Assembly (NCBI RefSeq): GCF_014633365.1
Contig: NC_068345.1
Location: 14,392,058 to 14,456,057 of the forward strand
Direction of reading: 5' to 3'
DNA: 64,000 nt
DNA from: Diospyros lotus
Lineage: Eukaryota; Streptophyta; Magnoliopsida; Ericales; Ebenaceae
The notes under the pieces are model-generated. The model ran no database searches. It saw only the letters and a program-made list of their open reading frames with translations, and was not told where the DNA came from. Numbering within the stretch: position 1 is the stretch's first letter; every line of letters starts with the position of its first letter. Below, one piece after another: positions 44,993 through 56,639 of this stretch. The translations under genes were made by a program, and so were the position numbers.

Positions 44993-46432
44993 ATCAGTAA
45001 ATTCTATAATTCAAAGGAAAAATACGAGTAATATGTGGATTCCAATAATAATAATAACAGCTTGTGCATTTTATACTTTTGTTATGACATGTTCAACATT
45101 ATTTCGTGAAGTTATGTGCATACATCCTGGTATGAGCATTGAGCATGACTTTATATGGAGCATTACATATCGTGTGCTAGCATTTATATGAGTATTGCAT
45201 TATGTGCGCCAAGCGGCTTGTCCGCGGGGATCCCATCAGTATTAGTTTCAGTTACAGCTCAATTGATGAGTTGCCCGCTTAGTGGCCACTAGGGGGATAG
45301 GGGCATATTGCTTACAGTATGTGCTTACAGTTTTTATGTTTGCAGGATTTAGACTAATCAAGTATGTATTATAATTATGTGAGCCTATGACCCAAAGTTG
45401 CATACCTGCATTTACTTTACAATTTATGTGCATTACATCTCATAAATGCAACCTTCCGGTGATTATTATATCTCTCAATGCAAGGACAGTTAGTATTTTA
45501 ATAAGTATTGATATTTCTCGATTCAGCCTCAGCTATTCTTTCCATCTTATTACTTGTTGAGCTTTGTAGCTCACCTTGTACTCTTCACCATTCTAGGTCC
45601 TAGCGAGGGAGTACCAGATGTGGATCCTAGTAGCAATGGTCAATAGTGTGTGTATGTGGAGCCGCTCAAGATTAAATATGTCTAGGAGTTTGTTACTTTA
45701 TAGTATTTATCAATTTAGTATTAGTTTATATTTCAGTTGAGGGTTTTCCCCTTAGATAGAGTTTATGGTTTTTAGATATTTGACTCAGAGTTTTTATTTC
45801 AATTGATTGAGATATTCATTTATGGTATTAGATTTCAGTTTATCAGTTAGTTTTATTTTATTTTCCCATAGCACCTCTTCTCGGACAGTTCTAGGAGAGG
45901 GGGTGTTACAGGAAGTGTGTTGGCTGGTGGAATTCTCACTCATTGGTGACTTGTTTGAAATTGCCTCTAGTTGTAAGTTTGTTGTTTTACTCACTTGTTG
46001 TGTGAAGGGTTTGTATTTGCTAGATGTGTGCTAATGGTTCTTGCTTGGGCAAGGGATTATATGTTGGTTCTAACTCCAATTAAAAGCTAATGTTATTTCT
46101 CTCTAATGGAACCTCAAGCTCAATCTTGAAAGAGAGGATTAGTCTCTTTAGAGCAGAACCTCTATAAAATTCTCTTATTCCTTGTGATTGATTGATTTAA
46201 ATTTTCTTACTCTTACTCAATTACTTTTTATTATGATCACAAATTTTAAGAGTTTTCAACAAGAGCTAAAATTATAAATTTTCAAAAAACTCAATTCACC
46301 CCCAGTTTTTGGGTATTTATCTAGGCAACAAGGTTGATTATGAGCATGCTTAGTTCTAGTCTTGTGTTTTTTAATAGGTTTTGATGACGAAGGCTTGGAT
46401 GAAGAAGATAGTTCTTTTCATTTTGGAGCAAT

Positions 46433-47453
46433 CGAGGATTTCTTAGATAGAATGCGAATGATTTCAAACTCTAAGTGGTTTTCGATGATATAATCAGATG
46501 AATGTGAGTTCATGCATTGGATTTGAATAACAGAAACAAATGGAGTGAGGATTACCTGATTTGAAGCCCTAAGTATTGAATAGAGAAACAAACAGAATGA
46601 GAGTGTGATTTTGAGATCTTGAATATTAAGAGAAGTCGAACTGAGATTTCAAGGTGATTAAGGTTTCTATTTATATGGAAACCTTAATCAATCTATTTAT
46701 ATGGAAACGCTATCTATTCAATTTAATTTTACTACCAATCGAGTGTCATTTTGTTTCACTCGAACTTAAATTAGGTCCATTCAATTGGGTTAAGTCCAAA
46801 TTGAGTGGTTCCTTTTACCAGTTGATTGGTTTTTTGATTGATAAAAGGCACTCTTAGTTTCTTTACAAGTTGTTGACTATTTGTTGCAATAATCGAGTGG
46901 AAAGAGCTTGGTTTATTTTACCTTTTCTGGTTCTTATGAGTATTTTGAATTATTACTTGATTTGACTTTCAACCCTATGAACAAATGCTGAAGAATGTAC
47001 TAGACTATTCCTAGCTTAAGTCGTGTAGATTTTAGGCTCACTCGCGTAGCCTTTTATTTACTTCGATTTTTAGTTAGTTTTGATATTTGACTTTATTGTA
47101 TTTATTTCTAATCTTTCACTTGCATGACAAGGGTTTTGATACCCATTCATTTAACTTGTATTTAGATTCATCCAAGAACTTGTACATTTTAGTATTTTAA
47201 CCAAGAGAGCATATTTGTAGAGAGAAAAAGAGACTAAGATTAAGTCAAAAGAGCACAAATACTATTACAATAAATGTAGAGTTCTTAGGAATAAAAGATA
47301 CATCAGATAAAACAATTCCTAAACTCCTATATAATATCCTCTTCACTTCTTAGTCTTGCTTTTCTCTTCATTTTCTTCTGAATCAAGAATCACAACTTGC
47401 TAAGTCATCAGTTCCTTTGTTCTTGGCCCTTCAAATTTTGCAATAAGTGCCTT
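46433..47453 (-). promoter_or_regulatory. Region between the two plant-transposon-protein-like copies
   Basis: About 1 kb without coding potential. On the minus strand ATATAAATAGAAACC (near 46660-46675) looks like a TATA box about 230 bp before the start of copy 2, and GTAATCC after CAAATCAG (near 46550) could be a splice donor. Around 46715-46905 there are scattered AATCGAGTG/CACTCGA words. This is inference only. Confidence 0.35.
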
Positions 47454-48517
47454 TTAATCCTCTTCCATTCTTGTCAATCTACTACTCATGTCATTAAACT
47501 TTCTCATTAACTCCTTTTGTTGGGCCTCCATAGTAGTCAATCTTCTAATGAGGTGTCCCATTTCTTCTTCTCCTTCAATGGTATCAAGATATGTAGAGAA
47601 AGAGGGTCTTTTAGATGATCTTGAGGGACTAGGATTGGAATGACTTGAGGATGCTTGACCTTTAATGGGAAATATATTAAGAAGGACCAGCTTCCTCATC
47701 TTTTTCTCCCTTAATTTCTTCCAAGGGCATATTCCAAATTCCATCCACACATTGAATCTTCATCCGAATGAGGGTATGTTTTGAATATGTGTCAAATGAG
47801 GAATAAGGAATAAATCTTTCATTTTTAAATGAACCACCTATTTCTCTTATGATTAATATAATAATCATACCATAAGGTAATTTACCTGAGGATTTGTTTA
47901 AGATCGACTAGTACATTCTATTGATTATAAAGATAAGCATATTGACATAATGAAATGAAATGACACACCACATGATGATCAAATCATCTGATGTGACAAA
48001 ATGAAATGAACCACTCTAAATATTAATGGAAGTTGCACTGAAGTGATGCAAAACCCTATGCTCAAGATCTAAAATCCCATGAGAGCTGGGACAATCCCTA
48101 GGTTTATATCATTCATTTTTAGCAGTATGAAGTTTCCAAATTTCATTCAAGTCACACTCAACTTCATCCAAGATAGTTTTACAATGTAAAGATAAAATAT
48201 TATAAAATTAGTCTGAATTGAGGAAGTATTCACAGCTATGAAACCTAAATTGAATTTAATCAACAGGATAGGCTTGTAGAATTCAACAACGATATCAGGA
48301 TAGCAGGGATAATCTGGAATTGACAAGATGAGCCATCCTATGTTGATAGACTTTCACCAAAATTAATGGATTGAATTTCAGATTAGTTTATGTTCCTTCT
48401 AGGTAGAAAACCCTAGGATAGTGCTTCAGAAAAGATAGGTTTTTGATGATCATTTCTAGATGTGCTGGTTCTAATTGTAGATGAAGGTGAGAGAGAACAC
48501 AAATATTGTGCATGTTT

Positions 48518-48730
48518 TATTAGAGTTCATTGTATTTTTGTTATGTTGATATGTTTTGTATTATTTCAGTTTTGTTTTAGTTGTGTAATGGCATTTTTGT
48601 AATTTGACAGTGTATTAGTTTTGTGGTATTTAAAGTAGTGGACCGAGATCTAATTGGATCGATGAGGCATTTATAATTTCCCTTCTCTCTGTCTCTCTCT
48701 CTCTCTCGAACAGGCTCTCTGTCTCAAACA
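48518..48730 (+). repeat. 5' LTR of the Ale-like copia element
   Basis: Starts TATTAGAG rather than TG and ends ...CAAACA directly before the PBS. A (CT)n run lies at about 48683-48707. An 18-bp end piece (GGCTCTCTGTCTCAAACA) is missing from the 3' LTR, perhaps from slippage in the CT run. Confidence 0.78.
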
Positions 48731-48742
48731 TGGTATTAGAGC
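48731..48742 (+). promoter_or_regulatory. Primer-binding site
   Basis: TGGTATTAGAGC, one mismatch to the initiator tRNA-Met complement (T for C at position 7), directly after the 5' LTR. Confidence 0.82.
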
Positions 48743-49104
48743 GATATTAGGGTTTGGGTTTGCCTTTCTTCTTGTTCGGGTCGACTCATCTTGCCGTTGA
48801 TTCATCTTACCGTCAGCTCTCGGGTTTCGGTTTCTTCTCTGATTATCTATTTTCTTCTAACAAGCCATCTCTGATAATCTGTTCTCATTTTATCTCTAAT
48901 TTTCTGAGTTGATTTTCTCTAGTCAATTTATTATCTTGCTTCTCGTTGATTTCATCCAACGATCTTGGACAGATCTGTGTTTCTTTCAACTGATTTGTGT
49001 TTCTCATTGATTTCATCCAGCGTTTTTGCGATCTTGAACAGATATGTGTCCCTTCCAATAGATTTGTCTTTCTTCCTATTGTATTCTAAAAACCTTCATT
49101 TCTT

Positions 49105-50101
49105 ATGGCCTCTATCGCTCCTGAAGCGACTTCCTCGTCGATGAGTCATTCCGCCATTGATGACGGTTCCAACCCATTTTTCATCCATCATTCAGATAGT
49201 CCAGGTCTTATCCTTGTATCTCGGCCGCTAACTGGAGAAAACTATGCTTCTTGGAGCCATTCGATGATGATTGCATTGTTCGTAAAATACAAGCTAGGTT
49301 TCATCAACGATACAATTGTGTGACCTGTAAGTGATATCACTCTACTTAATGCCTGGATTAGGAGCAATAATATTATCATTTCATGGATCTTAAACTCTGT
49401 TTCTAAAGAAATTTCTGCAAGTCTGATATATTCAAAATCCGCATTTGATATATGGAATGATCTTAAAGATAGATTTCAACAGAGTAATGGTCCTAGGATG
49501 TTTCAATTGAGACGTGAGATGATGAACTTAAATAAAGGTCAATTATCTATAAGTGTATATTTCACTAAACTTAAGGCTGTCTCGGATGAATTAAACAATT
49601 TTATACCTGTGTACATGTGGAAAGTGTTCTTGTGGGGGTACAAAGGCACTTGCAGATCATTACCATATGGAATATGTAATATCATTTTTAATGGGCCTGA
49701 ATGACTCATATGCTCAAATCCATGGTTAATTGCTCCTTATGGATCATCTACCTCCTATAAATAAGGTTTTTGCTTTAATATGTCAAGAAGAAAATCAAAG
49801 AGCAGTGATGAATGCTAATGAAACTAATTCAGCCTTATTTTCAATAAAACATGAAGCGACTAGGTCTAACTTTAGTAAGTCTCAAAGGAAAGAAAGACCT
49901 ATATGTACTCATTGTGGTTATAGTGGGGACACAATTGAGAAATGTTATAAGCTTCATGGATATCCTCTGGGATACAAACCTAGGCAAAGGAACAATATGA
50001 ATCAGTTAAAGTCTAATCAAATCAATTATGCCATTATTAATCAAGTGAACGGTGATGGTACTGATCAAGTTAAGAGTCAAGACATAGGCAATTTTATGTA
50101 G
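49105..50101 (+). pseudogene. gag: Copia gag with damaged zinc knuckle
   Basis: ATG at 49105 opens MASIAPEATSSSMSHSAIDD. NPFFIHHSDSPG and RPLTGENYASWSHSMMIAL follow, the N-terminal copia gag domain. TGA at 49321-49323 breaks it; the same frame resumes through 49704 (FQLRREMMNLNKGQLSISVY). A shift to another frame occurs before 49730, which reads to 50101. There CTHCGYSGDTIEKCYKLHGY is the zinc knuckle, but its histidine is aspartate, which should prevent zinc binding. Gag would form the particle and bind RNA. It is followed directly by protease. Confidence 0.87.
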
Positions 50102-50104
50102 TCT

Positions 50105-50552
50105 TTGACTCCCACACAGTACCAAAATCTACTAAATATGTTGAGTACTCACCTATCGGATGTTAAGATTGATGTAAATGCTTCAAAAACCCTTGATCAG
50201 GCATCAGGTATATGTTTTTCAACAAATATTAATTCCAGCCTAAGTTATCCTAGGTTTTGGATAATAGATTCAAGGGCTACAAAGTCATATATGTTATGAT
50301 CATTCATCTTTTCATCAATTAAGGCCTATTCACAATGCATTTGTGACCTTACCTGATCATCGACGGTTTTCTATCTCTTTTATTGGAAACGTGAAGTTGT
50401 CTCCTGACATATTGTTAGAGAATGTTCTATACATTCCTCAATTCAAGTTTAATCTGATATCAGTGAGTTCTTTGGCAGCACAATCATCTTTATATTTTAG
50501 ATTCTTATCTGATTCAGGATCTTTGTCATTCGAGGATGATTGGCAAGGCTGA
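50105..50552 (+). pseudogene. pol: Copia protease with altered active site
   Basis: YPRFWIIDSRATKSYML carries the active-site region; the usual D-S-G-A-T reads D-S-R-A-T, so the glycine is lost. A stop at 50297-50299 and a frame change follow. 50343-50552 continues with LLENVLYIPQFKFNLISVSS, the protease end. It lies between gag and GAG-pre-integrase. Confidence 0.8.
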
Positions 50553-51693
50553 ACTCATGAATGGTTTGTATGTGATTAACTCTAATTCACTTCTCTTTGA
50601 TAAACAATCTGCTAATAGGTTGTGTAATTCTGATGCTATAATGGCACATGTTATTAGTAAAGACACTTGGCATAGCAGGCTAGGTCATCTGGCTTTAGAA
50701 AAATTGGATACGTTGAGTGAATTGTTGAATTTTCAAAATAATAAAAGGGACAAGGTACATACTCCTTGTTCAATATGTCCATTGGCAAAACAAAGGAGGT
50801 TGTATTTTGTTTCAAATAATAGCATGTCTAAAAAGGCCTTTGATCTTATTCATTGTGACACATGGGGACCTTATCACATCCAAACACATGATGGTTATAG
50901 ATATTTCTAGACTCTAATAGATGATTGTACAAGATTTATAAGGGTATTTCTCATGAAACAAAAATCTGATGCTAAGGCGATTATACCTAGATTCTTTGTT
51001 ATGGTGGAAACTCAATTTAATACGGTTATCAAGACTTTTAGGTTTGATAATGCACCCAAATTATCTTTTATGGATTTTTTTTTCATCTAAAAGGGTGTTT
51101 CACCAATTCTCTTGTGTTGAAAGGCTTGAACATAATTATGTTGTAGAACGTAAACATCAGCATTTACTGAATGTGGCTAGGGCTCTATTTTTTTAGTCTC
51201 GGGTTCCTATAAAATTATTGGGGGAGTATGTCCTAACTGCGGTTGCCCTAATAAATTGAACACTAGCTACTATTTTAAATTCCCAGACACCTTATCAAAT
51301 GTTGTACCATGTTCCTGTAGATTATGCTTCTTTGAGGGTGTTTGGATGTTTGTGTTTTGCTTCAACCTTACCTTCTCATCAAAATAAGTTTTCTCCTAGA
51401 GCCACTGCTTGTGTCTTCATTGGCTATCCACCAAGCATGAAAGGATATAAATTGTATGATCTTAATAGCAAGTCTATATTGGTGTCTAAGGATGTTGTGT
51501 TTCATGAGCATGTGTTTCCTTTCCACACTGTTAACTCCTCTGCTGAATTGATTGATCATTTTCCTTATCTTGTTTTGCCTATGTCATCTCTAGAGATGAC
51601 ATCTTCATCTCCTCATGTGACTTCTTCTTCCATTCAATCTTCCCATACTGCAATTTTATTTGATTTGGCTCCAGTTCCTTCATTTGATTTAGT
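50536..51693 (+). pseudogene. pol: Copia GAG-pre-integrase and integrase
   Basis: 50536-50910 has GAG-pre-integrase (DTWHSRLGHLALEKLDTL, CSICPLAKQRRLYF) and the first integrase residues with catalytic D (FDLIHCDTWGPYHIQTHDGY), ended by TAG. The core continues with shifts: FRFDNAPKL at about 51035-51060 holds the second D position, and 50969-51196 in another frame ends ERLEHNYVVERKHQHLLNVA with the catalytic E. 51299-51693 is the C-terminal part (SLRVFGCLCFASTLPSHQNK, FIGYPPSMKGYKLYDL, FHEHVFPF), cut by the SIRE-like LTR. At least three breaks make it inactive. Confidence 0.85.
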
Positions 51694-52217
51694 TGTGTTG
51701 TTTAACTTTTGTATATATCAGTTTTGATGATGAAAAACATCTATTGGCTTAATCCCTAAGTCATGAGTCAAGGTTATGGTTTTCAACATATATCAATTTC
51801 AATATCAAGTACTATTTTGTTTAAATGAAAACCAAATTAATTTCATTCTTATACATATGGAGATTTGCAAAAACAAGTACTAAGATTTAAAAGAATCTCT
51901 TAAAGTGATTTTCAAAGTTAGATTTGAAATCGTTGGTCAAAATGAAGTTAAAATTGTTCTAAGGAAAAAGACCAACTAGAACATATTTTTGAAAATGTTT
52001 TCATCTTAAAAAACTATCTCCCAGTATTTCGATAGCTAATATCCATTGGTGATCGAATGATTTTTAATGAATTTTTCAAGAAATAGAAAGTATGTATTTT
52101 GAAGGTAGTAAAATTGTTAAATTTTGAATTCGTACTAAAACCAAAATTCTACTTTCTTATTGTTATGGATTTTGATTTTTTGGATATTTTTATTGAATCC
52201 AAATAGAGGGTACTTGC

Positions 52218-53721
52218 TGTTGGAAATGTATGCCCTAAAGACACGTTTTGTTTAATTTATGGTAATGATGTTTCTTTTAGTCAGTTTGTGGCACATACAT
52301 TATTTGCATTTAATTGTTGGAAAAGTGTCCATGCTATTAAGTAAGTGATTCATGTGATGGGTCGTTCTTCATAGTTAGGCATGAATCATGGGTACTTAAT
52401 AAGCAAGAAAATATTACTCTTGATCTTTTGATAGAACTGGGCATTCTATCATGATAAGATCATTGTACAATAGATCCTAATGGAGGATGGCTTGCCTTAG
52501 CCAGTAAACAGTCCGTTTACTCTAATTGTACAAGCGCATTTGGAATGCGTAGAGTGGACCTGTGATAGAAGCTAATGACAAAGTACTAATTATCATGGAG
52601 CTAGTCTATCACTGCTACTACGTGGACGAGTACTCTAATACTTGAGTATTAGTTGGCGGTCTAGTGAACCTAGAGCTATATTCTTAGATTCACTGTAGGT
52701 GAGGTCTATCAAAGATCAATAACCTTTTGAGTTGGGAGTATGGTTTCTAATTAGCTAAGACAGACTAATACAAGATAGTTTCTGTGATTCACCCCCTTGT
52801 GATTGTCCAAGAATAATCAAATAATCCAGGGCCCTGGGAACGTGACTTAAGAGTGTGTGCTTCTGGGTAGCTCCCAGTGATAAACAAGTACATTCGAGTA
52901 GTCACGGATTATTGGACTAGTGATCTAAGGATGGTAGAAATCATTTAGAGAGGTGTTGGTACATTATTCCTTTCTAAATGATGGGTGTTACGCAGAGGGG
53001 TATTTTCGTCATTACACTAGTAGATCAAAGACATTGCATATGCAAAATTATTCGTGGGGTCAGTGTTATCATATGGTGATAGTTGGAACACTTAGAATGA
53101 CAAAATATAGCTACTAGGTAGCAGGGATATTTTGGTCATTTTAGTAGCCATGAATAATTTATCTTTTGGTCCCCGGGGTAGCTCGATATAACTCATGTAT
53201 TATTTAATACATTTGGCTTGTTGGGTGAATTACATTGAGAGAGAATTATTTTATTCAGAATGGTCCATAATTAATTGGGCTAGAATAAAATAATAGTTCA
53301 TTAGTTTTAATTAATTAATTGGGCTAACCCAATTAGAAAATTAATTAAATGGACTTGGCCCATTAGGGTTTGGCCCACTAGGGTTTTAACCCTAGGGTTC
53401 TCCCTATATATTCTCTCCTTGGTTGTTTTTCATCAAAGTCGATTTTTACTCTTCTTCACCGAAAGAGAGGCCACGAGTTCGAGTCATACTTCGGAAGATC
53501 GAAAGAGAGCCTTCAAGTTCTGATGCAAAGGAGCCGAAGGATTGCAGGACAGCCGTCGTCTCCACCACGAGAAGATGCTCCCGCCCATCCTCCGCCTGTC
53601 GCTTCATTCCATCCGGTAATCCGTAGGAAAAGTAAGTTTCCTAAATTCTAATCAATACGAGGAAAGTTTTTATTTAAAAACGCTTCCGTTGCATGCTATG
53701 TATCCTCGTTATGATCCTTCA
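52218..53721 (+). mobile_element. Solo copia LTR (Tork/Angela-like)
   Basis: 1504 bp, TGTTGGAAATGTATGCCC...GATCCTTCA, exact TSD CTTGC (52213-52217 and 53722-53726). The start resembles the TGTTGGAAGTATGCCCTA style of Angela-type LTRs. CCTATATATTC near 53404 is a possible TATA region. A 67-codon ORF at 53423 is not supported as a gene. Confidence 0.82.
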
Positions 53722-53849
53722 CTTGCTTATTTACATTTATGTATTAAAGTAAATGGAAGATAAAATATAAATAAAAGAAAATATGGAAATGTAAATATGT
53801 TGTAATGCATGTTGAAATGTAGGCATTTATATCTACGTGTGTATGCTAT

Positions 53850-55265
53850 TTCGAAATGCCTATGTATGACCTATGTTTCGAAACCTATATAGTATGTTTT
53901 GAAACCTCTGACAATTCTGTCAGTAAAGCATTTAAAAATCTGAGATGCATATGTTTTGAAATTAGTTTTTAAAGTATGTTTCGAAACCTTCATTTTATGT
54001 TTCGAAACCTTTGTCAGCAGATCATTTAAAAAATCGAGATGCTATTGCTTTGCATTTATCTAAAAGTTTCTCAATCATTTTTTTAATGCATTCTCCATGC
54101 TCTGAGAATTCAAATTCAAATTTGAATTTGAAATGTGAGTGCTCTTTTAATTAATCATAGTGGGCATAAGATTTTGTCTCCCACTCATTGCTATTTCTAA
54201 GTGCGAGTCCAGGTGGGAAGACTGTATGTTTCGAAACATGGGGAGTATGTTTCAAAACCTTAGTGTTAATTTGTGATGTTTTGAAACATTCTTTTCTGTC
54301 TTGTCTCTAACAGCCAAATTTCTATCTCTTGGTATAAATAACAAGTATTTGAAGGAAAGAATATACATAACAAGTTAGAATAAGATAGCACACACTAGAG
54401 ACACATACACAAGCACAAGTGGTAATCAAATCGTTTATTCAAGCTCTCAAAGAAGATCTTCTACAAATCATATTCTTGTACATTATGAGTGAAAAGGATA
54501 AGCAAGTGAAAACTGAAATCTCTTGTCCAGCTCTCCTCACTTTAAGTTAAGAGGTTTTTTCAGCCATTGGTAAGATATTCATTGCTATAAATTTATTGGG
54601 CTGTAAAGATAAAATTATATTCATCTCGTTAATGTTGTAAGGTTTGAGTTGAGTCTAAAACTCACTTGGTGTAAGGTTTGAGTTGAGCCTAAAACTCACT
54701 TGTTGTAAGATTTAGTTAAGCTCGTAAAAACTCACTTGATGAAAGGTTTGAGTTGAGCTAAAAAAAACTCATTGTACAAGGTTTTGGGGTGAACCGTGGT
54801 AAAACCCTTATTGTGGTTGATCACTAGTAAAAGTGATTGGGATTGAAAAATCCCTCAAGTGGATAAGCTTGAAGGTAGTGGACTAGGCGGGGTACCGAAC
54901 CACGATATATCTTGTGTGTTGTTACTCTTTCATTTTTTGCTTATCCTTTATTGCTTAAGCTTTCAAAAGAATTATTTTCAAAGATTAAAACATATTTTCC
55001 TTGAGCATAAGCCTATACTCATTCATATAAACATAAGTACCTATCTTTCATTGAAAACACTTTTGGTATACTCTTACTTATGTAAATCATCATTGCTAAA
55101 GATCATTATTTTGAAATATAAGCTAAAAGATTTTGAATCAAGCAAAACAGAAAAGTATATTTCGAAACATACATTCTATATTTCAAAACATATATAGTGG
55201 GTTTCGAAACTTGCAAAACAGAAAGGTTTATTTCAAAACATATACCCTATATTTCGAAACATAGT
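53850..55265 (+). repeat. Dispersed GTTTCGAAAC palindromes in the SIRE-like LTR
   Basis: TTTCGAAAC or TTTTGAAAC/TTTCAAAAC words near 53876, 53900, 53981, 54001, 54228, 54250, 54284, 55160, 55185, 55202, 55233 and 55254. A perfect CAAATTCAAATTTGAATTTG dyad lies near 54117. Confidence 0.8.
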
Positions 55266-55349
55266 GTTCTGCCATCAACCATTGTTTTAATTATCAAAAA
55301 ATTTATATGAATCCCAATTCACCCCCCTCTTGGGATATATTTTCCGTCA

Positions 55350-56440
55350 TTAGAACCACCAGGTTGTTCCTTATTCTTTATCCCCTGCAGCTCCTAATAT
55401 TCATGTTCATAGGACAATTCGAGTTGTCAAACCTCTATCTTATCTTCAAGATTTTCATTGTAGCCTCTAGACTAGCAAGCCATTGTTCCATACTCAGATT
55501 CTTTATCCCTTGAATGATCATCTTTCCTATGATAAACTTTCAGCTTCTCACAATTCTTTCATTTTATCAGTTTCTTCTACTCTAAAGCCACAACATTATT
55601 CCCAGGCAATTCAGTTTCCTCATTGGAGGGCTGCTATGGAGGCTGAACTAAATGCTATGCATCAAAATCAAACTTGGTCAGTTGTTTCTCTTCCTCCTGA
55701 TAAACATTCTATTGGATGTAAATGGGTGTACAAGATTAAATATAACTCAAATGGTTCTATAGAGCGATACAAGGCTTGTTTAGTGGCAAAAGGATATACT
55801 AAATAGGAGGGTTTAGATTTTTTCGATATATTTTCTCCTGTTGCAAAACTGGTAACAGTTAAGCTTTTACTTGTTCTTGTTGCTGTTCAAAAATGGTCCG
55901 TTGTACAACTTGACATGAATAATTCATTCTTAAATGGTGATTTGTTTGAAGAAGTGTATATGGACTTGCCCCCTGGTTATCATCCTAATACTCGTATTTT
56001 GGGAGAGAGATTAGTGTGTAAGCTACACAAGTCTATTTACGACTTGAAGCAGGCTTCTCGTCAATGTTTTTTGAAGTTTTTTGGGGTTCTTATTAAGCAT
56101 GGGTTTCATAAATCTCAGTCTAATTATTCATTGTTTACTAAGGGTATTGGCAGTTCTTTTGTGGCCTTACTCGTTTATGTTGATGATATTATCATCACCG
56201 GTCGAAATGTTGCCACCATTACTTCTTTAAAGGAATTTCTTCATAACCAATTTAAACTGAAAGATCTAGGTTGGATGAAGTATTTTCTTGGCTTGGAAAT
56301 AGCTCGGTCTTCTAAAGGTGTTTCTCTATCTCAGCGTCACTATATGTTTTAACTTCTAGAGGATATAGGTTTTCTTGCTTGCAAGTCTACTTCATTACCT
56401 ATGTTACCTAATACCAGATTATGTTCATTTGAGGGTGATT
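55350..56440 (+). pseudogene. pol: Copia reverse transcriptase (Ale-like element)
   Basis: The integrase-RT linker resumes after the SIRE-like LTR (RRTIRVVKPLSYLQDF reading). RT starts with [20 protein letters not shown] and [20 protein letters not shown]; a TAG at 55804-55806 follows KGYTK. 55915-56352 carries NNSFLNGDLFEEVYMDLPPG, LHKSIYDLKQASRQCFLKF and the intact catalytic LLVYVDDIIITG. GLEIARSSKGVSLSQRHYMF then meets a TAA at 56350-56352. About 30 more codons read through to the 3' LTR. The RNase H domain that should follow is missing. Confidence 0.87.
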
Positions 56441-56446
56441 TATTAG

Positions 56447-56639
56447 TATTAGAGTTTGTTTTATTTTTGTTATGTTGATATGTTTTGTAGTGTTTTAGTT
56501 TTGTTTTAGTTGTGTAGTGAAATTTTTGTAATTTGATAGTGTATTAGTTTTGTGGTATTTAAAGTAGTGGGTCGAGATCTAATTGGATCGATGAGGCATT
56601 TATAATTTCCCTTCTCTCTGTCTCTCTCTCTCTTGAACA
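56447..56639 (+). repeat. 3' LTR of the Ale-like copia element
   Basis: 193 bp, TATTAGAG...TTGAACA, colinear with the 5' LTR including GGTCGAGATCTAATTGGATC and the CT run. Confidence 0.82.

Larger units (their letters stand above)
15712..45910 (+). mobile_element. Gypsy solo LTR (TGTAATCACCC type) interrupted by the Tekay-like element
   Basis: It starts TGTAATCACCC at 15712 and ends GGGTGTTACA at 45910, with GGAAG repeated exactly on both sides (15707-15711 and 45911-45915). Its own sequence is 15712-16748 plus 44614-45910, about 2.33 kb. It aligns by eye with 59016-62921 (same start, the AATTAATTATTTAATGTGGCAA stretch shortened, AT microsatellite at 16009-16026, the GAGCATTGAGCATGACTTTATATGG-like segment, and the TTACTTGTTGAGCTTTGTAG end). 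No coding region of its own. Confidence 0.85.
14876..46330 (+). mobile_element. SIRE-like copia solo LTR (heavily interrupted)
   Basis: It runs TGTTAAGATC...GGCAACA with identical AGGTT on both sides (14871-14875 and 46331-46335). Without nested DNA it is about 1.25 kb (14876-15711 plus 45916-46330). The start (AAGATTTTGATGATAACAAA) and end (TCAATTCACCCCCAGTTTTT) match the LTR style of the element at 51694-55349 and of SIRE-like copia LTRs. The U3 part (14985-15200) has four or five CTTAGGTCGA-type half-palindromes. No internal genes of its own remain, so it is a solo LTR. Confidence 0.78.
14303..46432 (-). pseudogene. Putative plant transposon protein-like gene, copy 2 (split and truncated)
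   Basis: Two minus-strand pieces join across the SIRE-like LTR: 46432-46336 and 14875-14303 (about 220 codons). It reads a Ser/Lys-rich start (SSSSKPSSSKPIKKHKT), then RFRNDKQKSLYSK, GYLPNRNINWFDF, a VGWFTQ...CYMDVITEFYSRL part, FRFQGKEFVYTSNQLSEDL, and finally EVRVLHHFIVATINVHSGSF and FVTYDDL before the Tat-like LTR cuts it. This order (basic start, R-F...LPNR..., GW...EFY, F.GK...) resembles the plant family called putative plant transposon protein (Pfam Transposase_32), of unknown function. The initiator position holds ATT (46432-46430), and several stops and frameshifts occur. It is homologous to copy 1 (47454-56707). Family naming is my inference from memory of the pattern. Confidence 0.5.
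51694..55349 (+). mobile_element. SIRE-like copia LTR within the Ale-like element
   Basis: It begins about TGTGTTGTTTAAC at 51694 and ends TTTTCCGTCA at 55349, flanked by TTAGT (51689-51693) and TTAGA (55350-55354), a 5-bp TSD with one mismatch. Removing the nested 52218-53726 leaves about 2.15 kb. AGTTTTGATGATGAAAAACA near the start and CCAATTCACCCCCCTCTTGG near the end match the LTR at 14876-46330. TATAAATA is at 54333-54340. GTTTCGAAAC words repeat upstream and downstream of it. No internal genes. Confidence 0.72.
48518..56639 (+). mobile_element. Ty1/copia element (Ale-like) with short LTRs, nested insertions and no RNase H
   Basis: Exact TSD TGTTT (48513-48517 and 56640-56644). The LTRs are about 0.2 kb (48518-48730 and 56447-56639), which suits the Ale/Retrofit lineage, as does TGGTATTAGAGC after the 5' LTR. 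The order gag, protease, integrase, RT is copia. A SIRE-like LTR (51694-55349) separates integrase from RT. RNase H is absent: the RT C-terminus meets the 3' LTR within about 100 bp. All frames carry stops or shifts. Confidence 0.9.
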
